Assembly (NCBI RefSeq): GCF_019565505.1
Contig: NZ_CP067378.1
Coordinates: 1,364,001-1,428,000 of the forward strand
Direction: 5' to 3'
Source of the DNA: Flavobacterium davisii
Lineage (GTDB): Bacteria > Bacteroidota > Bacteroidia > Flavobacteriales > Flavobacteriaceae
Length of the DNA stretch: 64,000 nt
The notes beneath the pieces were generated by a model. It saw only the letters and a program-made list of their open reading frames with translations, was not told where the DNA came from and made no database searches. Below are positions 44,163 through 55,092 of this stretch, one piece after another (the first letter of the stretch is position 1; each line of letters begins with the position of its first letter). The position numbers and the translations under genes are program-made.

Positions 44163-44986
44163 ATGAAACGAATTTTAGTTCCTACCGATTTTTCTCAACA
44201 TGCAGAGTATGCTCTTAAAGTTGCCGCACAATTTGCAAGAAAGCATAATGCCGAAATATATCTAATTCACTTATTAGAACTACCGGACAAGGAAATGATA
44301 CAGTTACTCATGGTCATGATATTCCTGAAATCGTCTTTTTCAAAAATGCGATAACAAACAGAATGGATGATTTAATGGATGAAGAATATTTAGACGGAAT
44401 AGAAACTTCTAAAATAATCCAAATAGACCAGCCTTTTGAAGGCATCATGAAAACCATACAAAACAATACGTTTGACCTTATCATCATGGGATCACATGGA
44501 GCAAATGGTATTAAAGAAATGTTCGTAGGATCAAATACAGAAAAAATTGTTAGAAACTCTTCCATTCCTGTTCTAGTCATCAAGGAAGATGATCCTGACT
44601 TCAAAGTAAACCATTTTATATTTGCTTCAGACTTTTTAGATGAAATCAAGAAACCTTTTGAGTGTATCGTTCGCCTTACCAATGAATTCGATGCCACTTT
44701 ACATCTTGTAAACATAAACACGCCTAATAATTTTCGTTCTACACAAGATGCCAGAAAATTAATGAACGACTTTGTTAGCGGATTTAAGATCGACAAATAT
44801 GAAACACATATATACAACGATGTTAATGTGGAAGCAGGCATCTTAAACATAGCTAATGATCTAAATGCTGATTTAATAGGTATGTGTACACATGGAAGAA
44901 AAGGATTAGCTCATTTTTTTAATGGCAGTATAAGTGAAAGCCTAGTAAATCACGCAAAAAAACCCGTAATAACTTTTAAAATATAA
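44163..44986 (+). CDS. Universal stress protein, tandem UspA domains
   Basis: 274 residues after one correction. It has two UspA domains: MKRILVPTDFSQHAEYALKV with DLIIMGSHGANGIKEMFVGS for the first, and HFIFASDFLDEIKKPFECIV with DLIGMCTHGRKGLAHFFNGS for the second. The G-2x-G-9x-G(S/T) nucleotide loop is visible in both. A C is missing at 44283 (CCGG for CCCGG); adding it yields LPGQGNDTVTHGHDIPE. The ATG at 44163 is a better start than the upstream 44088. It is divergent from rimP. Confidence 0.9.
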
Positions 44987-45021
44987 TAAAAAGATAATTT
45001 ACACAAAACACAATCTTTTAT

Positions 45022-45057
45022 AATGAGGCTGTCCTAAACTTTTTGAACAGCCTCATT
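45022..45057 (+). terminator. Hairpin after uspA
   Basis: An 11-bp perfect stem (AATGAGGCTGT / ACAGCCTCATT) with a 14-base loop. No T-run follows, so termination is less certain. Confidence 0.5.
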
Positions 45058-45506
45058 GTAAAAACAAAAAATTCCTTCCATTCCCCCTCTTCATCCTCCT
45101 TTTTATTTGCAATAAATTCCTAACGCATAATATTAATCTGGGTTTAATCATCAAAATAGCCTCCTTTTTCTTAATTCTAAAATTTCACACAAACAATTGA
45201 AATAAAAGAGTTAATTTATTCTCACAAAATCTATAAGAGACAATCTGAGTTCAAATCAATCCTATATAACTCTTGAAAAAACTACAAAATAAACTTACCC
45301 CCTAAATTCATCTATTCTATTACTTCCTTTTTTCTACATCGCAAAACAATTTCGTATATTTAACTCCAATTTATCTTTTTAATCATATAAAACCCAGAAC
45401 TTTTATTTTTTTTAACACACTAAAAATCAACAAAATATCTTCTTTACACTAAAGCAACATCATCATAAAACTGAATAATAAAATAAAATCATTAATAAAA
45501 AATTTG
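45058..45506. other. Gene-free AT-rich stretch
   Basis: No open frame of interest is seen. At 45135-45159 AATCTGGGTTT is joined to a 16-base inverted match of the dispersed repeat (TTAATCATCAAAATAG), as if the middle of a copy had been deleted. Confidence 0.5.
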
Positions 45507-45514
45507 TAAGTTTG
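45507..45514 (+). promoter_or_regulatory. Possible -7 box for the HupE/UreJ-like gene
   Basis: TAAGTTTG fits TAnnTTTG, 23 bases before the ATG. The -33 box is not seen. Confidence 0.4.
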
Positions 45515-45537
45515 AAACTCTTTAATCCTACTATTAT

Positions 45538-46130
45538 ATGCAAGAATTTTGGTTATACTTTGAAATCGGTCTAAAACATGTATTAAACATCAAGGCTTAT
45601 GACCATATATTATTCCTAATTGGAATGACCATTCCTTACTCATTTAATGATTGGAAAAAATGGTTAACCTTAGTTAGTTTATTCACCCTAGGCCATTCTA
45701 TTTCTCTTATACTTTCTGTATTTGGCATTATTTATATAAAAGAAAATTTAGTTGAATTTTTAATCCCTATCACAATATTAATTGTAGCTCTTTTTAATTT
45801 ATTTACAGCTGGTAAAAGCTCAAAAAAGAAAGCATAACATTAGTTGCTATTGTAACACTACTGTTCGGTATAATACATGGCTTAGGCTTTTCTAACTATT
45901 TTAAAACATTGTTACCGGGCAGTAAATCTGACAAAATATTACCCCTTGCGGAATTTGCTTTAGGAATTGAGAGTGCACAAATAATAGTTGTTTTTGTTGT
46001 TTTAATAATTTCATTTATAATCCAATCCGTTTTTCGTTTTTCAAAAAGAGATTGGACTTTAGTTATGTCATCCTTCATAATAGGAGTTGTAACCCCACTA
46101 ATCATACAAAGCCCTATTTGGCACAGATAA
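45538..46130 (+). CDS. HupE/UreJ family membrane protein
   Basis: 197 residues after one correction, with six membrane segments. Family motifs are GLKHVLNIKAYDHILFLIG (His and Asp in the first helix), LVSLFTLGHSISLILSV, and FGIIHGLGFSNYFKTLLPG with the conserved HGxGF. A missing A near 45823-45832 splits it after SSKKK. HupE/UreJ proteins are nickel/cobalt-type permeases in some hosts, but in Flavobacteria the cargo is unknown. The stop lies one base before the dCMP deaminase start. Confidence 0.82.
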
Positions 46131-46131
46131 A

Positions 46132-46569
46132 ATGGAAAATAAATTGAATAAATATGACACTGCTTACTTACGTTTAGCAAGAGAATGGAGCAAACTTTCT
46201 TATTGTAAAAGAAAACAGGTAGGAGCCATAATAGTAAGAGATCGAATGATTATATCGGACGGATATAATGGAACTCCTTCTGGCTTCGACAATTGTTGCG
46301 AGGACGAATACAACCTAACACACTGGTATGTTCTTCATGCAGAGGCAAACGCAATACTAAAGGTTGCCAACTCGACTCAATCTTGTAATCAAGCAACCCT
46401 TTATATCACGCTTTCTCCTTGCAAAGAATGTTCTAAATTAATTCATCAAGCAGGTATAAAAAGAGTTGTTTACCATGAGAAATACAAAGATGACTCTGGT
46501 TTAGTTTTTCTAGAGAAAGCAGGTGTTGTAGTGCAACAAATTCAAAATTTAGACTCGGAATCGGAATAA
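46132..46569 (+). CDS. dCMP deaminase (ComEB-like)
   Basis: 145 residues. The zinc site of cytidine/deoxycytidylate deaminases is complete: HAEANAIL (His and Glu) and PCKECSKLI (PCxxC). VGAIIVRDRMIISDGYNGTP and the Cys/His-bearing loop FDNCCEDEYN are typical of dCMP deaminase, which makes dUMP for thymidylate synthesis. It is probably co-transcribed with the HupE-like gene. Confidence 0.9.
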   Translation: MENKLNKYDTAYLRLAREWSKLSYCKRKQVGAIIVRDRMIISDGYNGTPSGFDNCCEDEYNLTHWYVLHAEANAILKVANSTQSCNQATLYITLSPCKECSKLIHQAGIKRVVYHEKYKDDSGLVFLEKAGVVVQQIQNLDSESE

Positions 46570-46608
46570 AAAAACACCTTTACAAACTCAACAAAACAGG
46601 AAGCTCTT

Positions 46609-47220
46609 TCATTTTTTCTTAATCCCATCATGACTATGGGTTTCTATACCTTGATTCCAAAGAACCAGTATTTCTGTTGCCACTGCTGCCCCACTTCCAG
46701 CAGCTATTGCTAATTGACTTCTGTGTCCTGAAAGTGTTCCACACACATAGACCCCTTCTTTTACTTTATAATCAATATTTTTTAATTGAATTCGTTTCTT
46801 TTCTGGTAATGATTTCTGATGTGGCACAACATATTCGTTTAACCCTTGAATATCAAATAAATTAGATGCCCCTACTCCTACTACAACCATTTGAGCTCTG
46901 AAAATATTTTTATTTGTAACAACTTCTAAACCATTTTCAATAGACAAAACCTTCAAAACTTTTTCATCTTCAATTTGTACAATATGTTTGTATGTATCTC
47001 GTAATCGTTCTAATGATTCAAGCAATAAATCAGCACCTAATGTACCTGCTGGAATACCATACGCATTATAAAAAACAGCATCTTGTAATGATGATGCTTT
47101 TTGATGAGTCAGAATCCCTATTCTTTTTCCTTTAACAAAGTCTTTATTTTGAGCAGAACCCAAAACCATAGCACAAGATACACCTGATGCACCACCCCCA
47201 ATAATTAATACATCAAACAT
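46609..47220 (-). CDS. Short FAD/NAD(P)-dependent oxidoreductase
   Basis: 203 residues. A Rossmann FAD motif opens the protein (VLIIGGGASGVSCAMVLGSA) and GVYVCGTLSGHRSQLAIAAGSG closes it, as in the thioredoxin reductase family. The NADPH domain and the CxxC pair of true thioredoxin reductases are absent, so it is a single-domain flavoprotein. Its ATG overlaps the stop of the upstream small membrane protein gene (TAATG), so the two are coupled. Substrate unknown. Confidence 0.8.
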   Translation of the reverse strand: MFDVLIIGGGASGVSCAMVLGSAQNKDFVKGKRIGILTHQKASSLQDAVFYNAYGIPAGTLGADLLLESLERLRDTYKHIVQIEDEKVLKVLSIENGLEVVTNKNIFRAQMVVVGVGASNLFDIQGLNEYVVPHQKSLPEKKRIQLKNIDYKVKEGVYVCGTLSGHRSQLAIAAGSGAAVATEILVLWNQGIETHSHDGIKKK

Positions 47221-47423
47221 TACGAATGTCTTTTCAACTTATTTTCAATTGACTTTGAAAGATTAAAAATTAGTAAAATAACAACAGCACACAATACCGC
47301 TAATATTCCTATCAGAGCCACCAAACTATCTCCATTAAACAAATCTTCGGGATTAAGCATTGCGACATTAACACCAATTAATACAAGCCCTAAAACTAAA
47401 ATTATATATGTAAAAACTTTCAT
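47220..47423 (-). CDS. Small two-helix membrane protein
   Basis: 67 residues from the ATG at 47423 (a start at 47444 is possible but weaker). Two hydrophobic helices (YIILVLGLVLIGVNVAML and LVALIGILAVLCAVVILLIF) flank a short acidic loop, and the tail is basic. No family is recognised. It is coupled to the short flavoprotein gene by a TAATG overlap. Confidence 0.65.
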   Translation of the reverse strand: MKVFTYIILVLGLVLIGVNVAMLNPEDLFNGDSLVALIGILAVLCAVVILLIFNLSKSIENKLKRHS

Positions 47424-47461
47424 TAATCTTTTTTTAAGAAACAAAATTACTATTTTTCAAC

Positions 47462-48037
47462 CTAAACAAACAAGCCTTTAACATTAGCAGCAAATAATTT
47501 AACAGCTATTGCTAATAACACAACTCCAAAAACCTTTCTAACGACTCCTAAACCAGTTGGTCCCAATAATTGTTCTATTTTACCCGATAATTTCAAAACA
47601 ATATATACAATGATTATATTAAATAGAATGGCTACCACGATATTTATGGATTGATATTCTGAACGCAAAGATAACAACGTAGTCATAGTACCCGCTCCCG
47701 CAATCAACGGAAAAGCCAAAGGAACAATACTAGCTGTCTTGGGCTCCTCATCCTTATAAATACTAATCCCTAATATCATTTCTAATGCTAGAAAAAACAA
47801 TACGATAGATCCTGCAACCGCAAAAGATTTTACATCCACACCGATAAATTTCAGCATACCTTCTCCCACGAAAAGAAACATAATCATAATCAACCCCGAC
47901 ACAAAACTAGCGCGTTCAGCATGGATATGTCCTATTTTGTTTCGTAAATCTACAATTATCGGGATAGACCCCATAATATCAATAACTGCAAATAAAACCA
48001 TACCTACAGTTAATACTTCTTTCCAATCAAAATTCAT
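47462..48037 (-). CDS. MarC family integral membrane protein
   Basis: 191 residues with six membrane segments. FAVIDIMGSIPIIVDLRNKI, FVGEGMLKFIGVDVKSFAVA and PLAFPLIAGAGTMTTLLSL are characteristic of MarC/YchE-like (UPF0056) proteins. Despite the name, a role in multidrug resistance is not supported in E. coli, and function is unknown. It is divergent from the DUF3109 gene. Confidence 0.9.
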   Translation of the reverse strand: MNFDWKEVLTVGMVLFAVIDIMGSIPIIVDLRNKIGHIHAERASFVSGLIMIMFLFVGEGMLKFIGVDVKSFAVAGSIVLFFLALEMILGISIYKDEEPKTASIVPLAFPLIAGAGTMTTLLSLRSEYQSINIVVAILFNIIIVYIVLKLSGKIEQLLGPTGLGVVRKVFGVVLLAIAVKLFAANVKGLFV

Positions 48038-48123
48038 AACTTATTTCGTTTAACAAATATTTTCGAATATACTAATTTCAAACAATTAACAAAACGGTAA
48101 ACCTAATTATTGTTTCTTATTTG

Positions 48124-48131
48124 TAATTTTG
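48124..48131 (+). promoter_or_regulatory. -7 box for the DUF3109 gene
   Basis: TAATTTTG fits TAnnTTTG, 21 bases before the ATG at 48153. Confidence 0.45.
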
Positions 48132-48152
48132 CACCACTCAAAACAAAATCAC

Positions 48153-48719
48153 ATGTTTCAAATTGGTAAAACAATCGTCTCAGAAGACATTTTAGAAAAA
48201 GAATTCGTATGTAACCTAACCGCTTGTAAAGGCGCATGTTGTATTGATGGAGATTCTGGAGCTCCTTTACTGGAAGACGAATTACCCATTTTGGAAAACA
48301 TTTATCCTAAAATCAAACACCTTTTAAGACCAGAAGGTCTTGAAGCTATTGAGAAACAAGGGACTTGGGTAAAAGACAAAGATAATGAACTAGGAACCCC
48401 TTTAATAGACAATAAAGATTGTGCTTATGTTATTTTTAAAGAAGGTAACGCTTTGTGCGGAATAGAAGAAGCGTATAATCAAGGACTAGTTGATTGGAAA
48501 AAACCTGTTTCTTGTCATCTTTACCCTATCAGAATAAAAGATTTTACAAGTTTCCAAGCAGTTAATTATGATCGTTGGGACATTTGCTCAGATGCCTGTT
48601 CTCTAGGAAAAGAGCTTAAAGTACCCATTTATAAATTTGTCAAAGAAGCCTTAGTAAGAAGATTCGGAACGGAATGGTATGAAGAACTTGAAACTGTAGC
48701 AAAAGAGTACTACAAATAA
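48153..48719 (+). CDS. DUF3109 family Cys-rich protein
   Basis: 188 residues. I prefer the ATG at 48153 (MFQIGKTIVSEDILEKEF) because the -7 box lies upstream of it and overlaps the alternative start at 48129. It has many conserved Cys: CNLTACKGACCIDGDSG, the single Cys in DNKDCAYVIF, ALCGIEEAY, SCHLYPIRI and DICSDACSLG. These resemble the YkgJ/Fe-S zinc-cluster type of DUF3109 proteins. Metal binding is likely; function unknown. Confidence 0.85.
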   Translation: MFQIGKTIVSEDILEKEFVCNLTACKGACCIDGDSGAPLLEDELPILENIYPKIKHLLRPEGLEAIEKQGTWVKDKDNELGTPLIDNKDCAYVIFKEGNALCGIEEAYNQGLVDWKKPVSCHLYPIRIKDFTSFQAVNYDRWDICSDACSLGKELKVPIYKFVKEALVRRFGTEWYEELETVAKEYYK

Positions 48720-48734
48720 CACCTCCTAAAAGCA

Positions 48735-48772
48735 TTACTAATGATTTTTTTAAAACTAAAAATCATTAGTAA
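48735..48772 (+). terminator. Terminator after the DUF3109 gene
   Basis: A 15-bp perfect AT-rich stem (TTACTAATGATTTTT and its complement) with an 8-base loop. Confidence 0.7.
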
Positions 48773-49138
48773 AAAGGTTTTAAAATCATCCTATAGAAAT
48801 ACAAAAAAAGAAATTTATTTTTCTTGCTTTATAATATAGTTATTAACAATGCGTTTATAACAAATACATGAATTAGCACCCTAAAAAAACAAGCTAATCC
48901 TATCTCTTAAAACCCTTATAAAATAAAGGATTTAAAGATTTTAAAAAAATACAATTATTTGATTTACAATAATTTAACTTTTTAATAAAGAATAACTTAC
49001 AATCATCTCATTTGTTAAAAACTCCAATGAAATGTGAATAACTATTCTTTCTTTTTTGAGTCTAAATTTGAATCTTTGCAGTCCCCAATTACGCATAATT
49101 ATTTGAATCAATTTTAAACTATAATTCCAGATATAGAT
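48773..49138 (+). promoter_or_regulatory. Long upstream region of nrdB with -7-like boxes
   Basis: This 366-base AT-rich stretch has no gene. TAAATTTG (49063-49070) and, directly after it, AATCTTTG (49071-49078) resemble the -7 box, leaving a leader of about 60 bases. I do not see a clear NrdR box pair. Confidence 0.4.
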
Positions 49139-50116
49139 ATGGCTACTATTGAACCCATTTTACAAGAAAATAAAGACCGTTTCGTAATCTTCCCTATCAA
49201 ACATCATGATATTTGGGAATGGTATAAAAAAATGGAAGCAAGTTTCTGGACGGCAGAAGAAATAGACTTACATCAAGATTTAACAGATTGGAATACCAAA
49301 CTAAATGAAGATGAAAAATATTTCATTAAACATATTTTGGCTTTTTTTGCAGCATCTGATGGAATCGTAAATGAAAACCTTGCAGAAAATTTTGTAAATG
49401 AAGTACAATATCCAGAGGCTAAATTCTTTTATGGTTTTCAAATTATGATGGAGAATATTCATAGTGAAACATACTCCTTATTAATTGACACCTATGTAAA
49501 AGATGATACGGAGAAAGATCAATTGTTTCATGCTATTGAAGTTTTTCCTGCTATCAGAAAAAAAGCACAATGGGCACTACGCTGGATTGAATCCGATTCT
49601 TTTGCTGAGAGATTAATAGCCTTTGCAGCAGTAGAAGGCATCTTTTTTTCTGGTGCATTTTGTTCTATCTATTGGTTAAAAAAACGTGGATTAATGCCCG
49701 GATTAACTTTTTCAAATGAATTAATCTCCCGTGACGAAGGTGTACACTGTGATTTTGCAGTACATTTACACAACCATCATTTAGTAAACAAAGTATCCAA
49801 AGAAAGAATCACAGAAATTATAGTAGATGCTTTAAATATAGAACGTGAATTTATAACCGAGTCACTCCCTGTTTCGCTAATAGGAATGAATGCTATCTTA
49901 ATGATTCAGTACTTAGAATTTGTAGCAGATAGATTATTAATAGAATTAGGCTGTGCAAAGGTTTTTAACGCTACAAATCCTTTTGATTTTATGGATATGA
50001 TTTCCTTACAAGGAAAAACCAATTTTTTCGAAAAACGTGTGGCAGAATATCAAAAAGCAGGTGTAATGAATAATGAAGAAGAGGCTAATAAATTTTCTTT
50101 AGATGCTGATTTTTAA
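49139..50116 (+). CDS. nrdB: Ribonucleotide reductase class I small subunit
   Basis: 325 residues of the ferritin-like R2 fold. Metal ligands are seen in [23 protein letters not shown] (ExxH) and [10 protein letters not shown] (ExxH). [11 protein letters not shown] is also conserved. It holds the metal-oxygen cofactor that starts the radical used by NrdA. It is intact and upstream of nrdA. The order B-A is common in Bacteroidetes. Confidence 0.95.
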   Translation: MATIEPILQENKDRFVIFPIKHHDIWEWYKKMEASFWTAEEIDLHQDLTDWNTKLNEDEKYFIKHILAFFAASDGIVNENLAENFVNEVQYPEAKFFYGFQIMMENIHSETYSLLIDTYVKDDTEKDQLFHAIEVFPAIRKKAQWALRWIESDSFAERLIAFAAVEGIFFSGAFCSIYWLKKRGLMPGLTFSNELISRDEGVHCDFAVHLHNHHLVNKVSKERITEIIVDALNIEREFITESLPVSLIGMNAILMIQYLEFVADRLLIELGCAKVFNATNPFDFMDMISLQGKTNFFEKRVAEYQKAGVMNNEEEANKFSLDADF

Positions 50117-50153
50117 AATATATCTAACAAAAAACTAACTTTTATCGAACTTA

Positions 50154-50190
50154 AAAACACCCATTGTAAAAGTCGGGAGACTGGTGTTTT
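50154..50190 (+). other. Two-level hairpin between nrdB and nrdA
   Basis: AAAACACC pairs with GGTGTTTT, and inside it AGTC-GGGA-GACT forms a second helix next to the right arm. No T-run follows, so it could be an RNA stability or attenuation element rather than a terminator. Confidence 0.45.
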
Positions 50191-50252
50191 AAAAAAATTA
50201 TTATTAACAAGAAAACAAAGAAGGGATTTTTTGTTTTCAAAAAAACAAAACT

Positions 50253-52663
50253 ATGTACGTAGTAAAAAGAGATGGGCATAAAGAACCCGTAATGTTTGAC
50301 AAAATTACAGACAGAATTAAAAAGTTATGCTATGGTTTAAATGATATGGTAGATGCCGTAAAGGTTGCCATGCGAGTTATTGAGGGACTATATGATGGTG
50401 TAACAACTTCTGAATTAGACAATTTAGCAGCTGAAACAGCAGCTGCTATGACCGTTACACATCCTGATTACGCACAACTAGCGGCTAGAATTGCCATTTC
50501 TAACTTACATAAAAACACAAAAAAATCGTTTTCTGAAACAATGAACGATATGTTTCAGTATGTAAGTCCACGTACAGGAAAAGAAGCCCCTCTTATTTCA
50601 GACGAAGTACATAAAGTAATTATGGAAAATGCCGCTTTTTTAGATTCTCATGTAATCTATAATCGTGATTTTAACTATGATTATTTTGGTTTCAAAACCT
50701 TAGAACGCTCCTATCTTCTTAAAATAAATGGCAAGATAGTAGAACGCCCACAACACATGTTAATGCGTGTTTCCGTTGGAATTCACTTAAACGATTTAGA
50801 ATCCGTAATCGAAACATACGAATTGATGTCTAAAAAGTTTTTTACACATGCTACTCCAACACTTTTTAACTCTGGAACACCGAAACCTCAAATGTCTTCT
50901 TGTTTTCTTTTAGCCATGCAAGATGATAGCATTGATGGCATTTATGATACACTCAAACAAACCGCCAAGATTTCACAATCTGCTGGAGGTATAGGTTTAT
51001 CTATCCACAATGTTCGTGCAACTGGTTCCTATATACGTGGTACAAATGGCACTTCTAACGGAATTGTACCCATGCTACGTGTTTTTAACGATACCGCTCG
51101 TTATGTAGATCAAGGCGGCGGAAAACGCAAAGGAAGCTTTGCTGTTTATATTGAAACATGGCATGCTGATATTATGGATTTCTTAGATCTTAAGAAAAAC
51201 CATGGTAAAGAAGAAATGCGTGCACGTGATCTATTCTATGCTATGTGGACTTCTGATTTGTTTATGAAACGAGTAGAAGCTGATGAAAAATGGACTTTAA
51301 TGTGTCCTAACGAATGTCCCGCTTATATGATGTATATGGAGACGAATTTGAAACTTTATACACGCAATACGAAAATGAAGATCGTGGTCGTAAAACAATT
51401 AAAGCTCGTGAATTATGGGATAAAATTCTAGAATCACAGATTGAAACGGGAACTCCATACATGTTATATAAAGATGCAGCCAATCGTAAATCTAATCAAA
51501 AAAATTTAGGAACTATCCGTTCTTCTAATTTATGTACAGAAATTATGGAATACACCTCTGCTGATGAAATAGCAGTGTGCAACTTAGCTTCTTTATCATT
51601 ACCTATGTTTGTAGAAAATGGAGAATTTAACCATACCTTACTATACCAAGTAACGAAACGAGTAACTCGCAATTTAAATAAAGTAATTGATCGTAATTAT
51701 TATCCTGTAAAAGAAGCTGAAAACTCAAACATGCGTCATCGTCCAGTAGGGTTAGGTGTACAAGGACTAGCAGATACTTTCATCCTATTACGCATGCCTT
51801 TTACAAGTGATAAAGCTAAAAAATTGAATCAAGAAATCTTCGAAACAATGTATTTTGCAGCGGTTGAAGCCTCTATGGAAATGGCAAAAGAAGAAGGTCC
51901 GTATTCAACATTTGTAGGTTCTCCTATTTCACAAGGAGAATTTCAATACAACCTTTGGGGTATAAAAGATGAAGAATTATCGGGTCGTTGGGATTGGCCT
52001 TCTTTAAGAAAGGAAGTAGTGGAACATGGTGTTCGTAACTCTTTATTAATGGCACCAATGCCAACAGCCTCTACATCACAAATTCTCGGAAATAACGAAG
52101 CCTTTGAGCCCTATACCTCAAATATCTATACGCGCCGTGTACTCTCTGGCGAATTTATTGTGGTAAATAAGCACTTATTAGAAGATTTAGTTAAATGCGG
52201 ATTATGGAATGAAGAGCTAAAACAAGAAATTATGCGCCATAATGGCTCCGTACAAAACATTGACCGTATACCTCAAGAGTTAAAAGATTTATACAAAACC
52301 GTTTGGGAATTATCCATGAAAGACATTATTGACATGTCTCGACAACGTGGTTATTTCGTTGACCAATCTCAATCATTAAATCTATTTATGGAAGGCGCTA
52401 CCTTTGCTAAACTAACCTCTATGCACTTCTATGCTTGGAAATCAGGTTTAAAAACTGGTATGTACTATTTACGAACCAAAGCAGCCGTAGATGCTATTAA
52501 ATTTACATTAAATAATGAAAAGAAAACAGAATCTTTAACCATATCTGCAGAAAAAACAGAACTAACTAATTCTGAAGCAGAAATGACTACGGAAGAATTT
52601 AGAGCAATGATTGAACGCTCTCGTAATGCCGAACCAGAAGATTGTGAAATGTGTGGATCTTAA
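50253..52663 (+). CDS. nrdA: Ribonucleotide reductase class Ia large subunit
   Basis: 803 residues after one correction. The N-terminal ATP-cone ([20 protein letters not shown]), the active-site region [51 protein letters not shown] and the C-terminal redox pair CEMCGS are all visible. It reduces nucleoside diphosphates with NrdB. A G is missing after 51318-51321 (CCCGCTTA for CCCGGCTTA), where [18 protein letters not shown] should run on. The gene should be essential, so this is very probably a sequence error. A start-to-end reading in two overlapping frames covers all of it. Confidence 0.96.
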
Positions 52664-52685
52664 TGATTCAAAAAAACATTTAAAG

Positions 52686-52716
52686 AACAGCTATTTTAAA
52701 AAATAGCTGTTTTTTT
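52686..52716 (+). terminator. Terminator of nrdBA
   Basis: A perfect 12-bp stem (AACAGCTATTTT and its complement) with a tiny AA loop is followed by T-runs. Confidence 0.93.
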
Positions 52717-52815
52717 ATTTCCCCACTTCCCTTATACAACTAAATTTTACTTTTAGTATCTTTACATACTTTTTAATCTAAAATTTGAATACTATTATAA
52801 TATACAAAAGCATTC

Positions 52816-53258
52816 ATGAAACGAATCTACACGACATCTGATAATCCTGACTTTAAACACTTAACACGTTTATTCGATGAATATTTAGTAGATATTGACG
52901 GGGATCAAAAAGATTTTTTTCACATCATAACAATAAATACTTAAAACATGTCTTAGTAGTTTATGAGAATGAAGAAGCTGTAGGTTGTGGTGCTTTCAAA
53001 GAATATGATACTGTAACTGCCGAAATAAAAAGAATGTTTGTACATCCTGAAAAACGCGGAAAAGGAATAGCTACTTTTATTCTTAACGAAATAGAAAAAT
53101 GGGCAAACGAATATGGTTATCACAACTTCATTTTAGAAACTTCTCCTAAACTTGAAAACGCAATTGCTCTTTATAAAAAATCAGGTTATAACTTAATCCC
53201 TAACTTCGGCCAGTATATAGGTATAGAAAACAGTATTTGCATGAAGAAAGAAAAGTAA
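52816..53258 (+). CDS. GNAT family N-acetyltransferase
   Basis: 147 residues after adding one T in the T-run near 52914-52920 (KDFFSHHNNKYLKHVLVVYE). The acetyl-CoA loop is RMFVHPEKRGKGIATFILNE (RxxGxG/A) and NAIALYKKSGYNLIPNFGQY closes the fold. The acceptor substrate is unknown. The ATG at 52816 gives a full-length GNAT. It has no close functional neighbours. Confidence 0.85.
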
Positions 53259-53689
53259 AATCAATACATTATGAAAATCAACAGTCTATTAAAAATATAT
53301 TTAAAAAAGCATCACTATTATTAATAAATTTAAAACAGAATTAAAATTTCACTTTCAAAAATCAATAGAAAAGAAATAAAAACATATCAATTATAATTCA
53401 ATAAATATATCCTATTTTTTAAAGAATTTTATTTGACATTAAAAATATTGTGTTTTGGTATTAAGAGATACAGGATTTGCATACAATTTAATACTTTATC
53501 TAAAAGTTAAAAATTAATAAGACCTTAGAAATCCAGAAGATTTTCAAAAAAGATAAAGAAATACAAATTCTTCTTCTTTCAATATTTCTTATGGAAATCG
53601 TTATATTTTGAAAAAATGGAATCAAAAACTTTCCATACCTCACAATTTTAAAAAATTTAAACCTAACAGAATACCTAAAAAATAGCCCT
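53259..53689. other. Gene-free AT-rich stretch before dgt
   Basis: No recognisable gene, repeat or strong hairpin is seen. Short open stretches do not resemble coding sequence. Confidence 0.5.
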
Positions 53690-55033
53690 ATGATGAACTG
53701 GGAACAACTTTTATCTTTAAAAAAACAAGGTGACACAAACAAACGATTACGCAAAGAACAAGACGAAACAAGACTTGGTTTTGAAGTTGATTATGATCGC
53801 GTAATATTTTCAGCCGCTTTTAGAAGTTTACAGGATAAAACACAGGTTATTCCATTATCAAAAACTGATTTCGTACACACACGATTAACACATAGTCTGG
53901 AAGTATCAGTTGTAGGACGCTCACTAGGGCGATTAGTTGGTAAAAAAATACTTGAAAAGTACCCTTCTTTACAAGAAGTACACGGCTACCAACCTAATGA
54001 TTTTGGCGCTATTGTTGCTGCCGCAGCTTTGGCACATGATATAGGAAATCCTCCTTTTGGTCATTCAGGGGAAAAAGCTATTGGAGAATATTTTTCTATT
54101 GGTAATGGACAGAAATTTAAAGATGAGTTGACAGATAAGGAATGGCAAGATTTAATAGACTTTGAAGGAAATGCCAATGGTTTTTCAGTACTAACCAGCT
54201 CCCGACCAGGCGTAGAAGGTGGTTTAAGGCTGACTTATGCTACTTTGGGTGCTTTCATGAAATACCCTAAAGAAAGTTTACCTAAAAAACCTACCTCAAA
54301 TATATCTGATAAAAAATATGGGTTTTTCCAGCAAGACAAATCTTTTTTTAAAGAAGTCGCTGAAGAATTAGGATTAATTTCAAACAAATCAGGTCATGAT
54401 ATTAGATACGAACGCCATCCATTAGCTTATCTTGTTGAAGCAGCAGATGATATTTGTTATACTATTATTGATTTTGAAGACGGAATTAATTTAGGTTTAG
54501 TTTCTGAAGATTATGCTTTAGAATATTTAATTAAACTAGTAAAAGATTCAATAGATACTTCAAAATACAACGCATTAACCACAAAAGAAGACCGAATTAG
54601 TTATTTACGAGCGTTAGCAATAGGTAGCTTAATTAACGACGCTGTTCATGTATTTATTGAAAACGAAGAATTAATACTCCAAGGCACATTTCCTTATTCT
54701 TTAACTGACAAATCAAAGTACAAAGCTCAAATGAATGATATTATTAATTTAAGTATTAAAAATATTTATCAGAGTAGAGAGGTAATCGAAAAAGAAATAA
54801 ACGGTTATCAAATTATTAACAACCTGTTAGACAAGTTTATTACTGCATACAACAATAAGTTTGAGGGAAATGAAACTAATTTTGACAAGCTTTTATTAAA
54901 AATATTACCCGAAAAACACCATATAGAAAAAGAAAGTCTGTATGAACGCTTATTACATATTTGTCATTTCGTTTCTATGCTTACAGACAGTAATGCCTTA
55001 CTTTATAACAAAATGATTTCAACAAAAAACTAA
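53690..55033 (+). CDS. dgt: dGTP triphosphohydrolase (dGTPase)
   Basis: 447 residues of the HD superfamily. The metal site is in FVHTRLTHSLEVSVVGRSLG and AAALAHDIGNPPFGHSGEKA (HD pair). LTYATLGAFMKYP and HPLAYLVEAADDICYTIIDF (second Asp) are also conserved. It hydrolyses dGTP (and sometimes other dNTPs) to nucleoside and triphosphate, controlling dNTP pools. MM at the start leaves 53690 or 53693 open. It lies about 1 kb from nrdBA, so two dNTP-pool genes are close together. Confidence 0.94.
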   Translation: MMNWEQLLSLKKQGDTNKRLRKEQDETRLGFEVDYDRVIFSAAFRSLQDKTQVIPLSKTDFVHTRLTHSLEVSVVGRSLGRLVGKKILEKYPSLQEVHGYQPNDFGAIVAAAALAHDIGNPPFGHSGEKAIGEYFSIGNGQKFKDELTDKEWQDLIDFEGNANGFSVLTSSRPGVEGGLRLTYATLGAFMKYPKESLPKKPTSNISDKKYGFFQQDKSFFKEVAEELGLISNKSGHDIRYERHPLAYLVEAADDICYTIIDFEDGINLGLVSEDYALEYLIKLVKDSIDTSKYNALTTKEDRISYLRALAIGSLINDAVHVFIENEELILQGTFPYSLTDKSKYKAQMNDIINLSIKNIYQSREVIEKEINGYQIINNLLDKFITAYNNKFEGNETNFDKLLLKILPEKHHIEKESLYERLLHICHFVSMLTDSNALLYNKMISTKN

Positions 55034-55092
55034 ATTATCAATTATAATCAAATCTAAAAATCTCACTATTTACTTAATCAAAACATTCATAT

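Noticed and set aside
44314-44850. Minus-strand 178-codon frame opposite uspA
   Set aside because: Antisense to the two-domain universal stress protein; residue composition is not protein-like.
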